This document shows, in pieces, positions 32,457-40,395 of a stretch of DNA of 64,000 nucleotides (its first letter is position 1; each line of letters starts with the position of its first letter). This stretch comes from Micromonospora alfalfae. Lineage in GTDB: Bacteria > Actinomycetota > Actinomycetes > Mycobacteriales > Micromonosporaceae. Below the pieces are notes generated by a model. The model made no database searches and was not told the origin of the DNA. It saw only the letters and a program-made list of their open reading frames with translations. The stretch spans positions 1-64,000 of the forward strand of contig NZ_JAKKFH010000022.1 in assembly GCF_022230925.1 (NCBI RefSeq), given 5' to 3'. Made by a program: the position numbers and the translations under genes.

Positions 32457-32506
32457 TGCGACAGAGGGGGAGGCCGACACGTCGACCTCGCCCCGGGAGT
32501 GCCCCT

Positions 32507-35329
32507 ATGACCGTAGAGCAGTTCGCCACCCGTCACATCGGTCCCGGTCCCGACGATGAGCGTCGGATGCTGGAGGTCGTCGGGCACGGCTCCATCGACG
32601 AGCTGATGGACGCCGCGATCCCCGAGGTGATCCGCTGGCACGGCACCCTCGACCTGCCCGACCCGGCCACCGAGGCCGAGACGATCGCCGAGCTGCGGGC
32701 CCTCGCGGCGCGTAACACCGTCGCCGTCTCCATGATCGGGTTGGGGTACCACGGCACGCACACCCCGGCCGTGATCCGCCGCAACGTCCTCGAAGACCCA
32801 GCCTGGTACACGGCGTACACGCCGTACCAGCCGGAGATCAGCCAGGGCCGCCTCGAGGCGCTACTCAACTTCCAGACCATGGTCACCGACCTGACCGGGT
32901 TGGCCACCGCGAACGCCTCCATGCTCGACGAGGGCACCGCGGCGGCGGAGGCGATGACCCTGGCGCGGCGGGCCTCCAAGAGCAAGAGCGGCGTGTACGT
33001 CGTCGACGCCGACGCCCTGCCGCAGACCATCGCGGTGATCACCAGCCGGGCGGTGCCGCTCGGCATCGACGTGCGGGTCCTCGACGTGCAACGCGACGAG
33101 TTGCCGGCGGAGTTCTTCGGCCTGCACCTGCAGTACCCGGGGGCGTCCGGGGCGGTACGCGACCACGCCGGCCTCGTGCAGGCCGCACACGCCGTTGGCG
33201 CCCTCGTCACCGTCGCGGCGGACCTGCTGGCGTTGACGCTGTTGCGCGCACCGGGGGAGATCGGCGCGGACATCGCCGCCGGCACCACCCAGCGTTTCGG
33301 CGTACCGATGGGCTTCGGTGGGCCGCACGCCGGTTACCTGGCGGTGCGCTCGGGCCTGGAGCGGATGCTGCCCGGGCGCCTGGTCGGGGTGTCGCGCGAC
33401 GCGGACGGCAACCCGGCCTACCGGTTGGCGTTGCAGACCCGTGAGCAGCACATCCGGCGGGAGAAGGCGACCAGCAACATCTGCACCGCGCAGGTGCTCC
33501 TCGCGGTGATGGCCGGCATGTACGCCGTCTACCACGGCCCGGACGGGCTGCGCGACATCGCTACGCGTACCCATGCGATGGCGGCGCGGCTCGCGGCCGG
33601 TCTGCGCGCCGGTGGGGTGGACGTCGCGGACGTCGCGTTCTTCGACACCGTCACCGCGACGGTGCCGGGCGCTGCCGCCGAGGTGGTGGCCGCCGCCGCG
33701 GACCGCGGTGTCAACCTGCGGCTGGTCGACGCCGACCGGGTGGGGGTGTCCTGCGACGAGACCACCACCGACGCGCACCTGACGCAGGTGTGGGCGGCGT
33801 TCGGGGTGCCCGCGTTCGACGGCGACGTGGACGCGGCCCTGCCGGTCGACCTGACCCGGACCTCGGACTTCCTGACCCACCCGGTGTTCCGCAGTCACCA
33901 CTCGGAGACGGCGATGCTGCGCTACCTGCGGCGGCTGTCGGACTTCGACTACGCCCTGGACCGGGGCATGATCCCGCTCGGGTCGTGCACGATGAAGCTG
34001 AACGCGACCACCGAGATGGAGCCGGTCAGCTGGGCGGAGTTCGCGAACATCCACCCGTTCGCGCCGGACGCGCAGACCGTCGGGTACCGGGAGATGATCG
34101 GTCAGCTGGAGTCGTGGCTGGCCGAGGTGACCGGCTACGACGCGGTGAGCGTGCAACCCAACGCCGGTTCGCAGGGCGAGCTGGCCGGGTTGCTCGCCAT
34201 CCGCTCGTACCACGCGTCGCGGGGTGAGACGCACCGCGACGTGTGCCTGATCCCGTCGTCGGCGCACGGCACGAACGCGGCGTCGGCGGTGATGGCCGGC
34301 ATGCGGGTCGTCGTGGTGGCCTGCGACGACAACGGCAACGTCGACCTCGTGGACCTGGACGCGAAGATCGACAAGCACCGTGACGCGCTCGCCGCGATCA
34401 TGGTGACGTACCCGTCCACGCACGGTGTGTACGAGACGGGCATCGCGTCGCTGTGCGCGAAGGTCCACGACGCCGGTGGGCAGGTGTACGTCGACGGGGC
34501 GAACCTCAACGCCCTGGTCGGGTTCGCCAAGCCCGGCAAGTTCGGCGCCGACGTGTCGCACCTGAACCTGCACAAGACGTTCTGCATCCCGCACGGCGGC
34601 GGTGGCCCCGGGGTGGGCCCGGTGGCGGTGCGCGCGCACCTGGCGCCCTTCCTGCCCGGTGACCCGCTGGGCGCACACGTGGACGCCACGCCGGCGATCT
34701 CGGCGGCGAAGTACGGGTCGGCGGGGATCCTGCCGATCCCGTGGGCGTACCTGCGGATGATGGGCGCCGAGGGGCTGACCCGGGCCACCGGTGTGGCGGT
34801 CCTCGCGGCGAACTACGTGGCGGCGCGGCTGCGGGGGTACTTCCCGGTGCTGTACGCCGGCAACAAGGGCTTGGTGGCCCACGAGTGCATCCTCGACCTG
34901 CGGCCGTTGACGAAGACGACCGGGGTGAGCGTCGACGACGTGGCGAAGCGGCTGATCGACTACGGCTTCCACGCGCCCACGATGTCGTTCCCGGTGGCGG
35001 GGACGCTGATGGTGGAGCCGACCGAGAGCGAGGACCTGGCTGAGCTGGACCGGTTCTGCGACGCGATGATCGCGATCCGCGCGGAGATCGAGCAGGTGGG
35101 TTCCGGGGCGTGGCCGGCGGGGGACAACCCCCTGGCGAACGCGCCGCACACCGCGGCGATGGTCAGCGGTGACGAGTGGTCGCACGCGTACCCGCGGTCG
35201 GTGGGCGCGTACCCGGCCGGGGTGGACCGGGCCGGGAAGTACTGGCCGCCGGTGCGGCGCATCGACGGCGCGTACGGCGACCGGAACCTGGTCTGCTCGT
35301 GCCCGTCGCCGGAGGCGTTCGAGGACTGA
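32507..35329 (+). CDS. gcvP: Glycine dehydrogenase (decarboxylating), P protein
   Basis: PLP enzyme that decarboxylates glycine and loads the aminomethyl group on lipoyl-GcvH. 940 aa, the single-chain form (P1 and P2 fused), with normal family length. N-terminal F-A-T-R-H-I-G-P (residues 6-13); PLP-binding lysine in H-L-N-L-H-K-T-F (about residue 690); glycine-rich G-G-G-G-P-G-V-G-P. The ATG has GGGAG upstream. Controlled by the riboswitch at 32339. gcvT and lpd are not visible here. Confidence 0.96.
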   Translation: MTVEQFATRHIGPGPDDERRMLEVVGHGSIDELMDAAIPEVIRWHGTLDLPDPATEAETIAELRALAARNTVAVSMIGLGYHGTHTPAVIRRNVLEDPAWYTAYTPYQPEISQGRLEALLNFQTMVTDLTGLATANASMLDEGTAAAEAMTLARRASKSKSGVYVVDADALPQTIAVITSRAVPLGIDVRVLDVQRDELPAEFFGLHLQYPGASGAVRDHAGLVQAAHAVGALVTVAADLLALTLLRAPGEIGADIAAGTTQRFGVPMGFGGPHAGYLAVRSGLERMLPGRLVGVSRDADGNPAYRLALQTREQHIRREKATSNICTAQVLLAVMAGMYAVYHGPDGLRDIATRTHAMAARLAAGLRAGGVDVADVAFFDTVTATVPGAAAEVVAAAADRGVNLRLVDADRVGVSCDETTTDAHLTQVWAAFGVPAFDGDVDAALPVDLTRTSDFLTHPVFRSHHSETAMLRYLRRLSDFDYALDRGMIPLGSCTMKLNATTEMEPVSWAEFANIHPFAPDAQTVGYREMIGQLESWLAEVTGYDAVSVQPNAGSQGELAGLLAIRSYHASRGETHRDVCLIPSSAHGTNAASAVMAGMRVVVVACDDNGNVDLVDLDAKIDKHRDALAAIMVTYPSTHGVYETGIASLCAKVHDAGGQVYVDGANLNALVGFAKPGKFGADVSHLNLHKTFCIPHGGGGPGVGPVAVRAHLAPFLPGDPLGAHVDATPAISAAKYGSAGILPIPWAYLRMMGAEGLTRATGVAVLAANYVAARLRGYFPVLYAGNKGLVAHECILDLRPLTKTTGVSVDDVAKRLIDYGFHAPTMSFPVAGTLMVEPTESEDLAELDRFCDAMIAIRAEIEQVGSGAWPAGDNPLANAPHTAAMVSGDEWSHAYPRSVGAYPAGVDRAGKYWPPVRRIDGAYGDRNLVCSCPSPEAFED

Positions 35330-35339
35330 CGACGGCGCG

Positions 35340-35367
35340 CCGGGGCGGGCGGTACGGCCTGCCCCGG
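35340..35367 (+). terminator. Terminator-like hairpin after gcvP
   Basis: CCGGGGC (35340-35346) with GCCCCGG (35361-35367), seven perfect pairs, 11 bp after the gcvP stop. Confidence 0.5.
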
Positions 35368-35453
35368 CAGCCGCTGCGACCTGGGCGGGGACGTCCCTTA
35401 CCGGGGGACTAGCCTGAGTCGACGGCGGCTAAACGGTGACGCTGAGTGGTCGA

Positions 35454-35654
35454 TTAGGCCACGAGAGCGTGGCGGGCGGGGCCGCGGTGCGGTGCGATGC
35501 TGCTGCCGTCGGGAAGCAGCTCGCCGGTGTCCTCGAAGACGATGACACCGTTGCAGAGCAGGCTCCAGCCCTGCTCACGGAAGCAGGCGAGGACCCGCGC
35601 GGCTTCCCGGTCGGTGGCTTCAGCGGAGGGGCAGGTCGGTTGGTGCTGGCACAT
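35454..35654 (-). CDS. DUF5999 family small protein
   Basis: 66 aa from the ATG at 35654, six bases from GGAG; an upstream ATG at 35687 would add 11 residues. Starts M-C-Q-H-Q-P-T-C-P, then a conserved-looking core Q-G-W-S-L-L-C-N-G-V-I-V-F-E-D-T-G-E-L-L-P. The His/Cys start may bind a metal. I recognise the pattern as the actinobacterial DUF5999 family; function unknown. Confidence 0.75.
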   Translation of the reverse strand: MCQHQPTCPSAEATDREAARVLACFREQGWSLLCNGVIVFEDTGELLPDGSSIAPHRGPARHALVA

Positions 35655-35777
35655 CGGGTTCTCCGGACTGTGGGGGCACTGTGTCATGGTTCACATGACC
35701 AGTGACGCACAGTACCAAGCGAAAGTGTCCAGCATCGAGCAGGTGCCCGCCTGGTGCACGGGAAATCCACTGAACGG

Positions 35778-36998
35778 ATGAGGAAGGTTGGACCGTACGG
35801 CGTGGAAACGCTCCCACACGTGTGGGCCGCGGACAGCGGGCCCGCTGCGTCGATCGATGTACCCGCCGCGCCGGCCGCCTGCCGAGGTGCGCTGACCGAA
35901 CGCGCCCGCCTGCACTGGTCCCGCGGCGACGGCGGCGACCCCGCGACCCTCGCCGAGGAGTTCCTCGCCGCGCACGGCCTGCCCCTGCACGACCTGACCC
36001 GACCCGCCACCACCCAGCACGGCACCGGGGTCTGCGGCGCGGCGCTGTACCTGTCCGCCGCCGCCGGGGCGCTGCTGGCCGGCGCACCCACCGGGGCACC
36101 CGAACCCGCACCGGCCCTGCCCGACCTCGCCGTCGTCGTCTACCAGCACGGCACCCCCCGGGTCACCCGACCCGGCCCACCGCCGCAGTGGCGCCTCGGC
36201 GACTGGGTCGAGAGCTGGACCCCCGCCCAGCACGCCGCCGCCGTCGACGCGGTCCGCGCCGCCATCGGCCGCGGCGACGTCTACCAGAGCAACCTCGTCG
36301 GCCACGCCGCCGCCCCCTACACCGGCGACCCGCTGCCCGCCCTGAGCCGCCTCGGCGCGCTCCCCGGCGCCCGCTACGGCGGCATCCTCACCGGCGACGG
36401 CTGGGCCATCGGCTGCGCCTCCCCGGAAACCCTCGTCGAGGTCACCGACGGGCAGGTGATCACCCGACCGATCAAGGGCACCCGCCCGGCCACCGCCACC
36501 GGCCGCGCCGAACTGCTCGCCAGCGCCAAGGAACGCGCCGAACACATCATGATCGTCGACCTGGAACGCAACGACCTCGCCCGCATCGCCCGCACCGGCA
36601 CGGTCACCGTCGACGAACTGTTCGCCGTCCGCCGCTGGTGCGACCTGTGGCAGGCCGAGTCGACAGTCCGCGCCACCGCCGACGACGGCCTCGGCCTCGC
36701 CGACCTGCTGCGCGCCACCTGCCCCGGCGGCTCCGTCACCGGCGCGCCGAAACTCGCCGCCCTCGCCCAGATCAGCGCCCTCGAACCCGTCGGCCGGGGC
36801 GCCAGCATGGGCGCGCTGGGCTGGGTCGCCCCGGGCCACGTCGACCTCGGCCTGACCATCCGCACCGCCGCCGCCGACGGTCAGCGGCTGCACACCTGGG
36901 CCGGCGGCGGCATCACCTGGGACAGCGACGCACACGCCGAGGTCGCCGAGGCCGCCGCGAAAACCAGCCCGATCCGCGCCACACTGGCCGGGCGCTGA
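35778..36998 (+). CDS. pabB: Chorismate-binding enzyme, aminodeoxychorismate synthase component I-like
   Basis: Makes 4-amino-4-deoxychorismate for folate (or a relative, from chorismate and ammonia). 406 aa from the ATG at 35778; the start is uncertain, an in-frame GTG at 35754 exists. Chorismate-binding signatures: P-I-K-G-T-R-P, D-L-E-R-N-D-L-A-R-I (about 255-265), C-P-G-G-S-V-T-G-A-P-K (about 305-315) and G-G-G-I-T-W-D-S. The N-terminal domain is reduced. No pabA glutaminase adjoins it. Anthranilate synthase component I or isochorismate synthase are less likely on motif grounds. Confidence 0.82.
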   Translation: MRKVGPYGVETLPHVWAADSGPAASIDVPAAPAACRGALTERARLHWSRGDGGDPATLAEEFLAAHGLPLHDLTRPATTQHGTGVCGAALYLSAAAGALLAGAPTGAPEPAPALPDLAVVVYQHGTPRVTRPGPPPQWRLGDWVESWTPAQHAAAVDAVRAAIGRGDVYQSNLVGHAAAPYTGDPLPALSRLGALPGARYGGILTGDGWAIGCASPETLVEVTDGQVITRPIKGTRPATATGRAELLASAKERAEHIMIVDLERNDLARIARTGTVTVDELFAVRRWCDLWQAESTVRATADDGLGLADLLRATCPGGSVTGAPKLAALAQISALEPVGRGASMGALGWVAPGHVDLGLTIRTAAADGQRLHTWAGGGITWDSDAHAEVAEAAAKTSPIRATLAGR

Positions 36999-37030
36999 CC
37001 GCGGCACCGCACGGCGATACGCTGAACCTC

Positions 37031-37540
37031 ATGACCATGCGGCCCATCCGGATCATCGGCGACCCTGTCCTGCGCACCGGATGCGAACCGGTCACCACCT
37101 TCGACGCGGAGCTACGCGCCCTCGTCACCGACCTGATGGACACCCTGCTCGGCGCCCCCGGCCGCGCCGGCGTCGCCGCACCGCAGATTGGCGTCAGCGC
37201 CCAGGTGTTCGTCTACGACGCCGACGGGCACCGCGGCCACCTCATCAACCCCACCCTGGAGCTGTCCGACGAACTCCAGGACGACGAGGAGGGCTGCCTG
37301 TCCATCCCCGGGCTGTACTTCCCGACCGTGCGGGCCCTGCACGCCACCGCCCACGGCGTCGACCAGCACGGCGAGCCGCTGACCATCGCCGGCAGCGGGT
37401 TCCTGGCCCGCGCCCTGCAACACGAGACCGACCACCTGGGCGGGAAGCTCTACGTCGACACCCTGCGCGGCGACACCCGCCGCCGGGCCCTGCGCGAGAT
37501 CCGCGCCGGGCGCTTCGACTCACCCAGCCGCCGCGGCTAA
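37031..37540 (+). CDS. def: Peptide deformylase
   Basis: Removes the formyl group from nascent proteins using an Fe/Zn centre. 169 aa, ATG at 37031 (another at 37037). Three diagnostic motifs: A-G-V-A-A-P-Q-I-G, E-E-G-C-L-S-I-P and Q-H-E-T-D-H-L, holding metal ligands Cys, His, His and catalytic Glu. Usual length for type I. Ends at a stop overlapping the converging TSUP gene. Its product, formate, is the substrate of the Sec enzyme at the window start, though no direct link is implied. Confidence 0.93.
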   Translation: MTMRPIRIIGDPVLRTGCEPVTTFDAELRALVTDLMDTLLGAPGRAGVAAPQIGVSAQVFVYDADGHRGHLINPTLELSDELQDDEEGCLSIPGLYFPTVRALHATAHGVDQHGEPLTIAGSGFLARALQHETDHLGGKLYVDTLRGDTRRRALREIRAGRFDSPSRRG

Positions 37541-38307
37541 CTCACCCACTGGTCGTGGCCCAGCTTCGCGACCAACGCCACCACCACCACCAGCAACACC
37601 ACCCGCACGAACCCGGAGCCGCGGCGCAACGCCATCCGCGCCCCCAGCACCGCGCCGGCGATGTTGCACACCGCCATGCCCGCGCCCAACAGCCACCACA
37701 CGTGCCCGGTCACCCCGAACACCACCAGCGCGCCCAGGTTCGTCCCCGCGTTGACGACCTTCGCCATCGCCGAACCGTGCACGAAGTCCGCGCCCACCAC
37801 AGCGGTGAACGCCAACACCAGGAACGTGCCGGTCCCGGGACCGATCAACCCGTCGTACAGGGCGATCCCCACACCGGCCACCGCGATCACCACGCCCACC
37901 CGCACCGGGGTCCGCCTCGCCGGCACCGCCACCACCCCCATCCGGGGACGCAGCAGCACGAACACCGCCACCGACACCAAAACCACCAGCACGACCGGCC
38001 GGTACGCCGACGCCGGCACCGCCCCGGCCAACGCCGCACCCACCCCCGCGCTGAGCACCGCGACCCCCGCCGCCGGAGCCGCCACCCGCCAGTCGACCTT
38101 GGTCCTGCGGGCGTACGTCGCCGCCGCCGTGGCCGTCCCGAAGATCGCAGCCAACTTGTTGGTGCCCAACGCGGTGGCCACCGGCAACCCCGGGGCAGCC
38201 ACCAACAGCGCCGGCAGCAGCAACAACCCGCCACCACCGACCACTGCATCAACCCACCCGGCCATCGCGGCGGCAGCCAGCAGAGTACTCAGCGTCACGG
38301 CGTCCAC
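37537..38307 (-). CDS. TSUP (TauE/SafE) family membrane permease
   Basis: Probable sulfite or organosulfonate/anion exporter. 256 aa from the GTG at 38307; a TTG at 38340 is less likely. Seven or eight hydrophobic segments; family repeats G-x2-D-A-V-V-G-G-G-G (about 16-25) and L-I-G-P-G-T-G-T-F (about 160-168) are clear. Stop codons of this gene and def overlap (37537-37540). Confidence 0.85.
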   Translation of the reverse strand: MDAVTLSTLLAAAAMAGWVDAVVGGGGLLLLPALLVAAPGLPVATALGTNKLAAIFGTATAAATYARRTKVDWRVAAPAAGVAVLSAGVGAALAGAVPASAYRPVVLVVLVSVAVFVLLRPRMGVVAVPARRTPVRVGVVIAVAGVGIALYDGLIGPGTGTFLVLAFTAVVGADFVHGSAMAKVVNAGTNLGALVVFGVTGHVWWLLGAGMAVCNIAGAVLGARMALRRGSGFVRVVLLVVVVALVAKLGHDQWVS

Positions 38308-38369
38308 GGGCGGCAATTCTTCCCACCCGACACGCCGCAACGGGCACCCGAGTGGCCAGCCTCACCCGC

Positions 38370-38456
38370 TCACCGACCCCGCGTACGCCGCAACCACACC
38401 CCCAACGCTCCAACCGCCACGAACACCAGCACCGAACACAGCAAGACCTTCACCAC
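38370..38456 (-). CDS. Possible 28-residue single-helix membrane peptide
   Basis: From GTG 38456: a start V-V-K, a hydrophobic helix L-L-C-S-V-L-V-F-V-A-V-G-A-L-G-V-W-L, then a basic tail R-R-T-R-G-R and TGA. The pattern (hydrophobic helix, then Arg-rich end) is that of a small membrane protein. No clear ribosome binding site and no family known. It lies in the 184-bp gap between the divergently arranged TSUP and EEP genes. Could be chance. Confidence 0.3.
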   Translation of the reverse strand: MVKVLLCSVLVFVAVGALGVWLRRTRGR

Positions 38457-38491
38457 CCGGCAACCATGCCACGGGCACGTAAGGTGCAGGA

Positions 38492-39271
38492 GTGCGCCTG
38501 GCCACCTTCAACCTGCTGCACGGACGGTCCCTCACCGACGGGCTCGTCGACTCCGACCGACTCACCGCCGCCATCGGCGCCCTCGACGCCGACGTCCTCG
38601 CCCTCCAGGAGGTCGACCGCGACCAACGCCGCAGCGGCAACCTCGACCTCACCGCCATCGCCGCCCGCGCCCTCGACGCACCCCACCACCGCTTCGCCGC
38701 CGCCGTCGTCGGCACCCCCGGCGAACAGTTCCGCCCTCTGCGCCACGACGACGACGGCCACGGGGAACCCTGCTACGGCATCGGACTGATCAGCCGACAC
38801 CCCGTCCGCAGCTGGCAGGTCACCCGACTCAAGCCGGCGCCGGTGCGCTCACCGGTCTACGTTCCCGGCCCCCGCGGCGGCCTCATCCTGCTGCACGACG
38901 AACCCCGCGTGGTCCTCGCCGCCGTCCTGGACACCCCGCACGGCCCCCTCACCGTCGCCGCCACCCACCTGTCCTTCGTGCCCGGCTGGAACGCCCGCCA
39001 ACTACGGCAGACCGTCCGCGCCCTGCGCGCGCTACCGGGGCCCCGCGTCCTGCTCGGCGACCTCAACCTGCCCGCCGGCGCGGCCCGGCTCATCTCCGGC
39101 TGGCACCCCCTGGGCCGACGCCCCACCTACCCGTCCGGGCAGCCCCGCGTCCAACTCGACCACATCCTCGCCGACCGGCACGCCCTCGACCAGCTCCCAC
39201 CCGTGCGCGCTGTCACCGCACCCTCGTCCACCATCTCCGACCACCGCCCCCTGCTGGTCGACCTCGGCTGA
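38492..39271 (+). CDS. Endonuclease/exonuclease/phosphatase family protein
   Basis: Metal-dependent phosphoesterase, 259 aa, GTG start with AAGG seven bases upstream. Motifs of the fold: T-F-N-L-L-H-G, L-A-L-Q-E-V-D, A-T-H-L, L-L-G-D-L-N and S-D-H-R-P-L, giving the usual Asn, Glu, His, Asp, Asp/His set. Substrate could be a nucleic acid, an inositol phosphate or a sphingolipid; no signal peptide seen. Confidence 0.85.
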   Translation: MRLATFNLLHGRSLTDGLVDSDRLTAAIGALDADVLALQEVDRDQRRSGNLDLTAIAARALDAPHHRFAAAVVGTPGEQFRPLRHDDDGHGEPCYGIGLISRHPVRSWQVTRLKPAPVRSPVYVPGPRGGLILLHDEPRVVLAAVLDTPHGPLTVAATHLSFVPGWNARQLRQTVRALRALPGPRVLLGDLNLPAGAARLISGWHPLGRRPTYPSGQPRVQLDHILADRHALDQLPPVRAVTAPSSTISDHRPLLVDLG

Positions 39272-39378
39272 AGATCCACGATCGAAACCCGGACATCGCG
39301 GCTCACGAATGTCTAGGGTTGGGCTCGCCGGCACCACGTGTCGCGCCATCGCCACAGCCGCACCACAGGGAGCTGACA

Positions 39379-40179
39379 GTGAGCGACACGCCGGACACGA
39401 TCGTCCTCATCCACGGGTTCTGGGTCACCCCCCGCAGCTGGGAACACTGGGTCACCCACTACCAGGACAAGGGCTTCCGGGTGCTCACCCCCACGTACCC
39501 CGGGCTGGAAGGCGAGGTCGAGGCGATCAACGCCGACCCCAGCCCACTGGAGACGCTGACCGCGCCACAGATCATCGCGCACCTGTCCGCGGTGGTCGAC
39601 GCGCTACCCACGCCACCCATCCTCATGGGCCACTCCGCCGGTGGGGCGTTCACCCAGGTGCTGCTCGACCGCGGCTACGGCGCCTCGGCTGTCGTGCTCA
39701 ACTCGGCACCCACCGAAGGCGTCAAGGTGACCCCCTTCTCGCAGCTGCGCTCCACCTTCCCGGTGCTGCGCAACCCCGCCAACCGCCACCGCGCCGTCGG
39801 GTTCACCTTCGAGCAGTGGAACTACGCGTTCACCAACACCTTCGACGAGCAGACCGCCCGCGCCCTGTACGAGCGCTATGCCATCCCCGCCGCCGGCGGC
39901 ATCCTCTGGGACAGCGTCCTGGCCAACCTGCTGCCCGGCCCCCAGGACATCGCCGTGAACTACCACAACGACCAGCGCGCGCCGCTGCTGTTCATCTCCG
40001 GCTCGGAAGACCACATCATGCCGCCCAGCGTGCAACGCGCCAACGCCGCCCACTACAAGAGCGACACCCTCACCGAGGTCGAGCTCTTCGAGGGGTACGC
40101 CCACCTGCTGCCCGCACAGCAGGGCTGGCAGCGCATCGCCGACGTCGCCCTCGACTGGGCCCTGCGCCACGCCCGCTGA
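39379..40179 (+). CDS. Alpha/beta hydrolase
   Basis: 266 aa, GTG start with AGGGAG upstream. Oxyanion motif I-H-G-F near residue 13, nucleophile in M-G-H-S-A-G-G (about residue 94), acid in G-S-E-D-H-I-M and His in G-Y-A-H-L-L. Esterase or haloalkane-dehalogenase-like; close in look to the uncharacterised 'alpha/beta hydrolase' group seen in streptomycetes. Substrate unknown. Confidence 0.88.
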   Translation: MSDTPDTIVLIHGFWVTPRSWEHWVTHYQDKGFRVLTPTYPGLEGEVEAINADPSPLETLTAPQIIAHLSAVVDALPTPPILMGHSAGGAFTQVLLDRGYGASAVVLNSAPTEGVKVTPFSQLRSTFPVLRNPANRHRAVGFTFEQWNYAFTNTFDEQTARALYERYAIPAAGGILWDSVLANLLPGPQDIAVNYHNDQRAPLLFISGSEDHIMPPSVQRANAAHYKSDTLTEVELFEGYAHLLPAQQGWQRIADVALDWALRHAR

Positions 40180-40225
40180 CCGCGGGCCCACCGCGCCGAC
40201 CGTTCGGCCCTCGCCTTACTGAAAT

Positions 40226-40247
40226 CCGGGGCAACAACGTGCCCCGG
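40226..40247 (+). terminator. Terminator-like hairpin
   Basis: CCGGGGCA (40226-40233) with TGCCCCGG (40240-40247), six-base loop, 47 bp after the hydrolase stop. The following bases (GGACACCGCG) resemble the inner part of the hairpin repeat at 63893-63967. Confidence 0.5.
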
Positions 40248-40395
40248 ACACCGCGCCTTGCGGAAAACCGGAACGAACAAGGGTCGGCGGGGGAGCGGAC
40301 CACCGAGCCGCAAGATTCCCTCAAGATCATTGCATCGACGGACTTCGACGATCATGCTGGTCGACACGTGCCACGATCACCTCGTCGGAGGCCAC

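Noticed and set aside
32430..32506. Second glycine aptamer
   Set aside because: No GCGCCGAAGG-type core and no second CAGGxAAAAGGAC; the stretch folds as simple hairpins.
37081..39378. Very long plus-strand frame leading into the hydrolase
   Set aside because: It runs antisense through the TSUP gene and out of frame through def and the EEP gene; typical GC-rich artefact.
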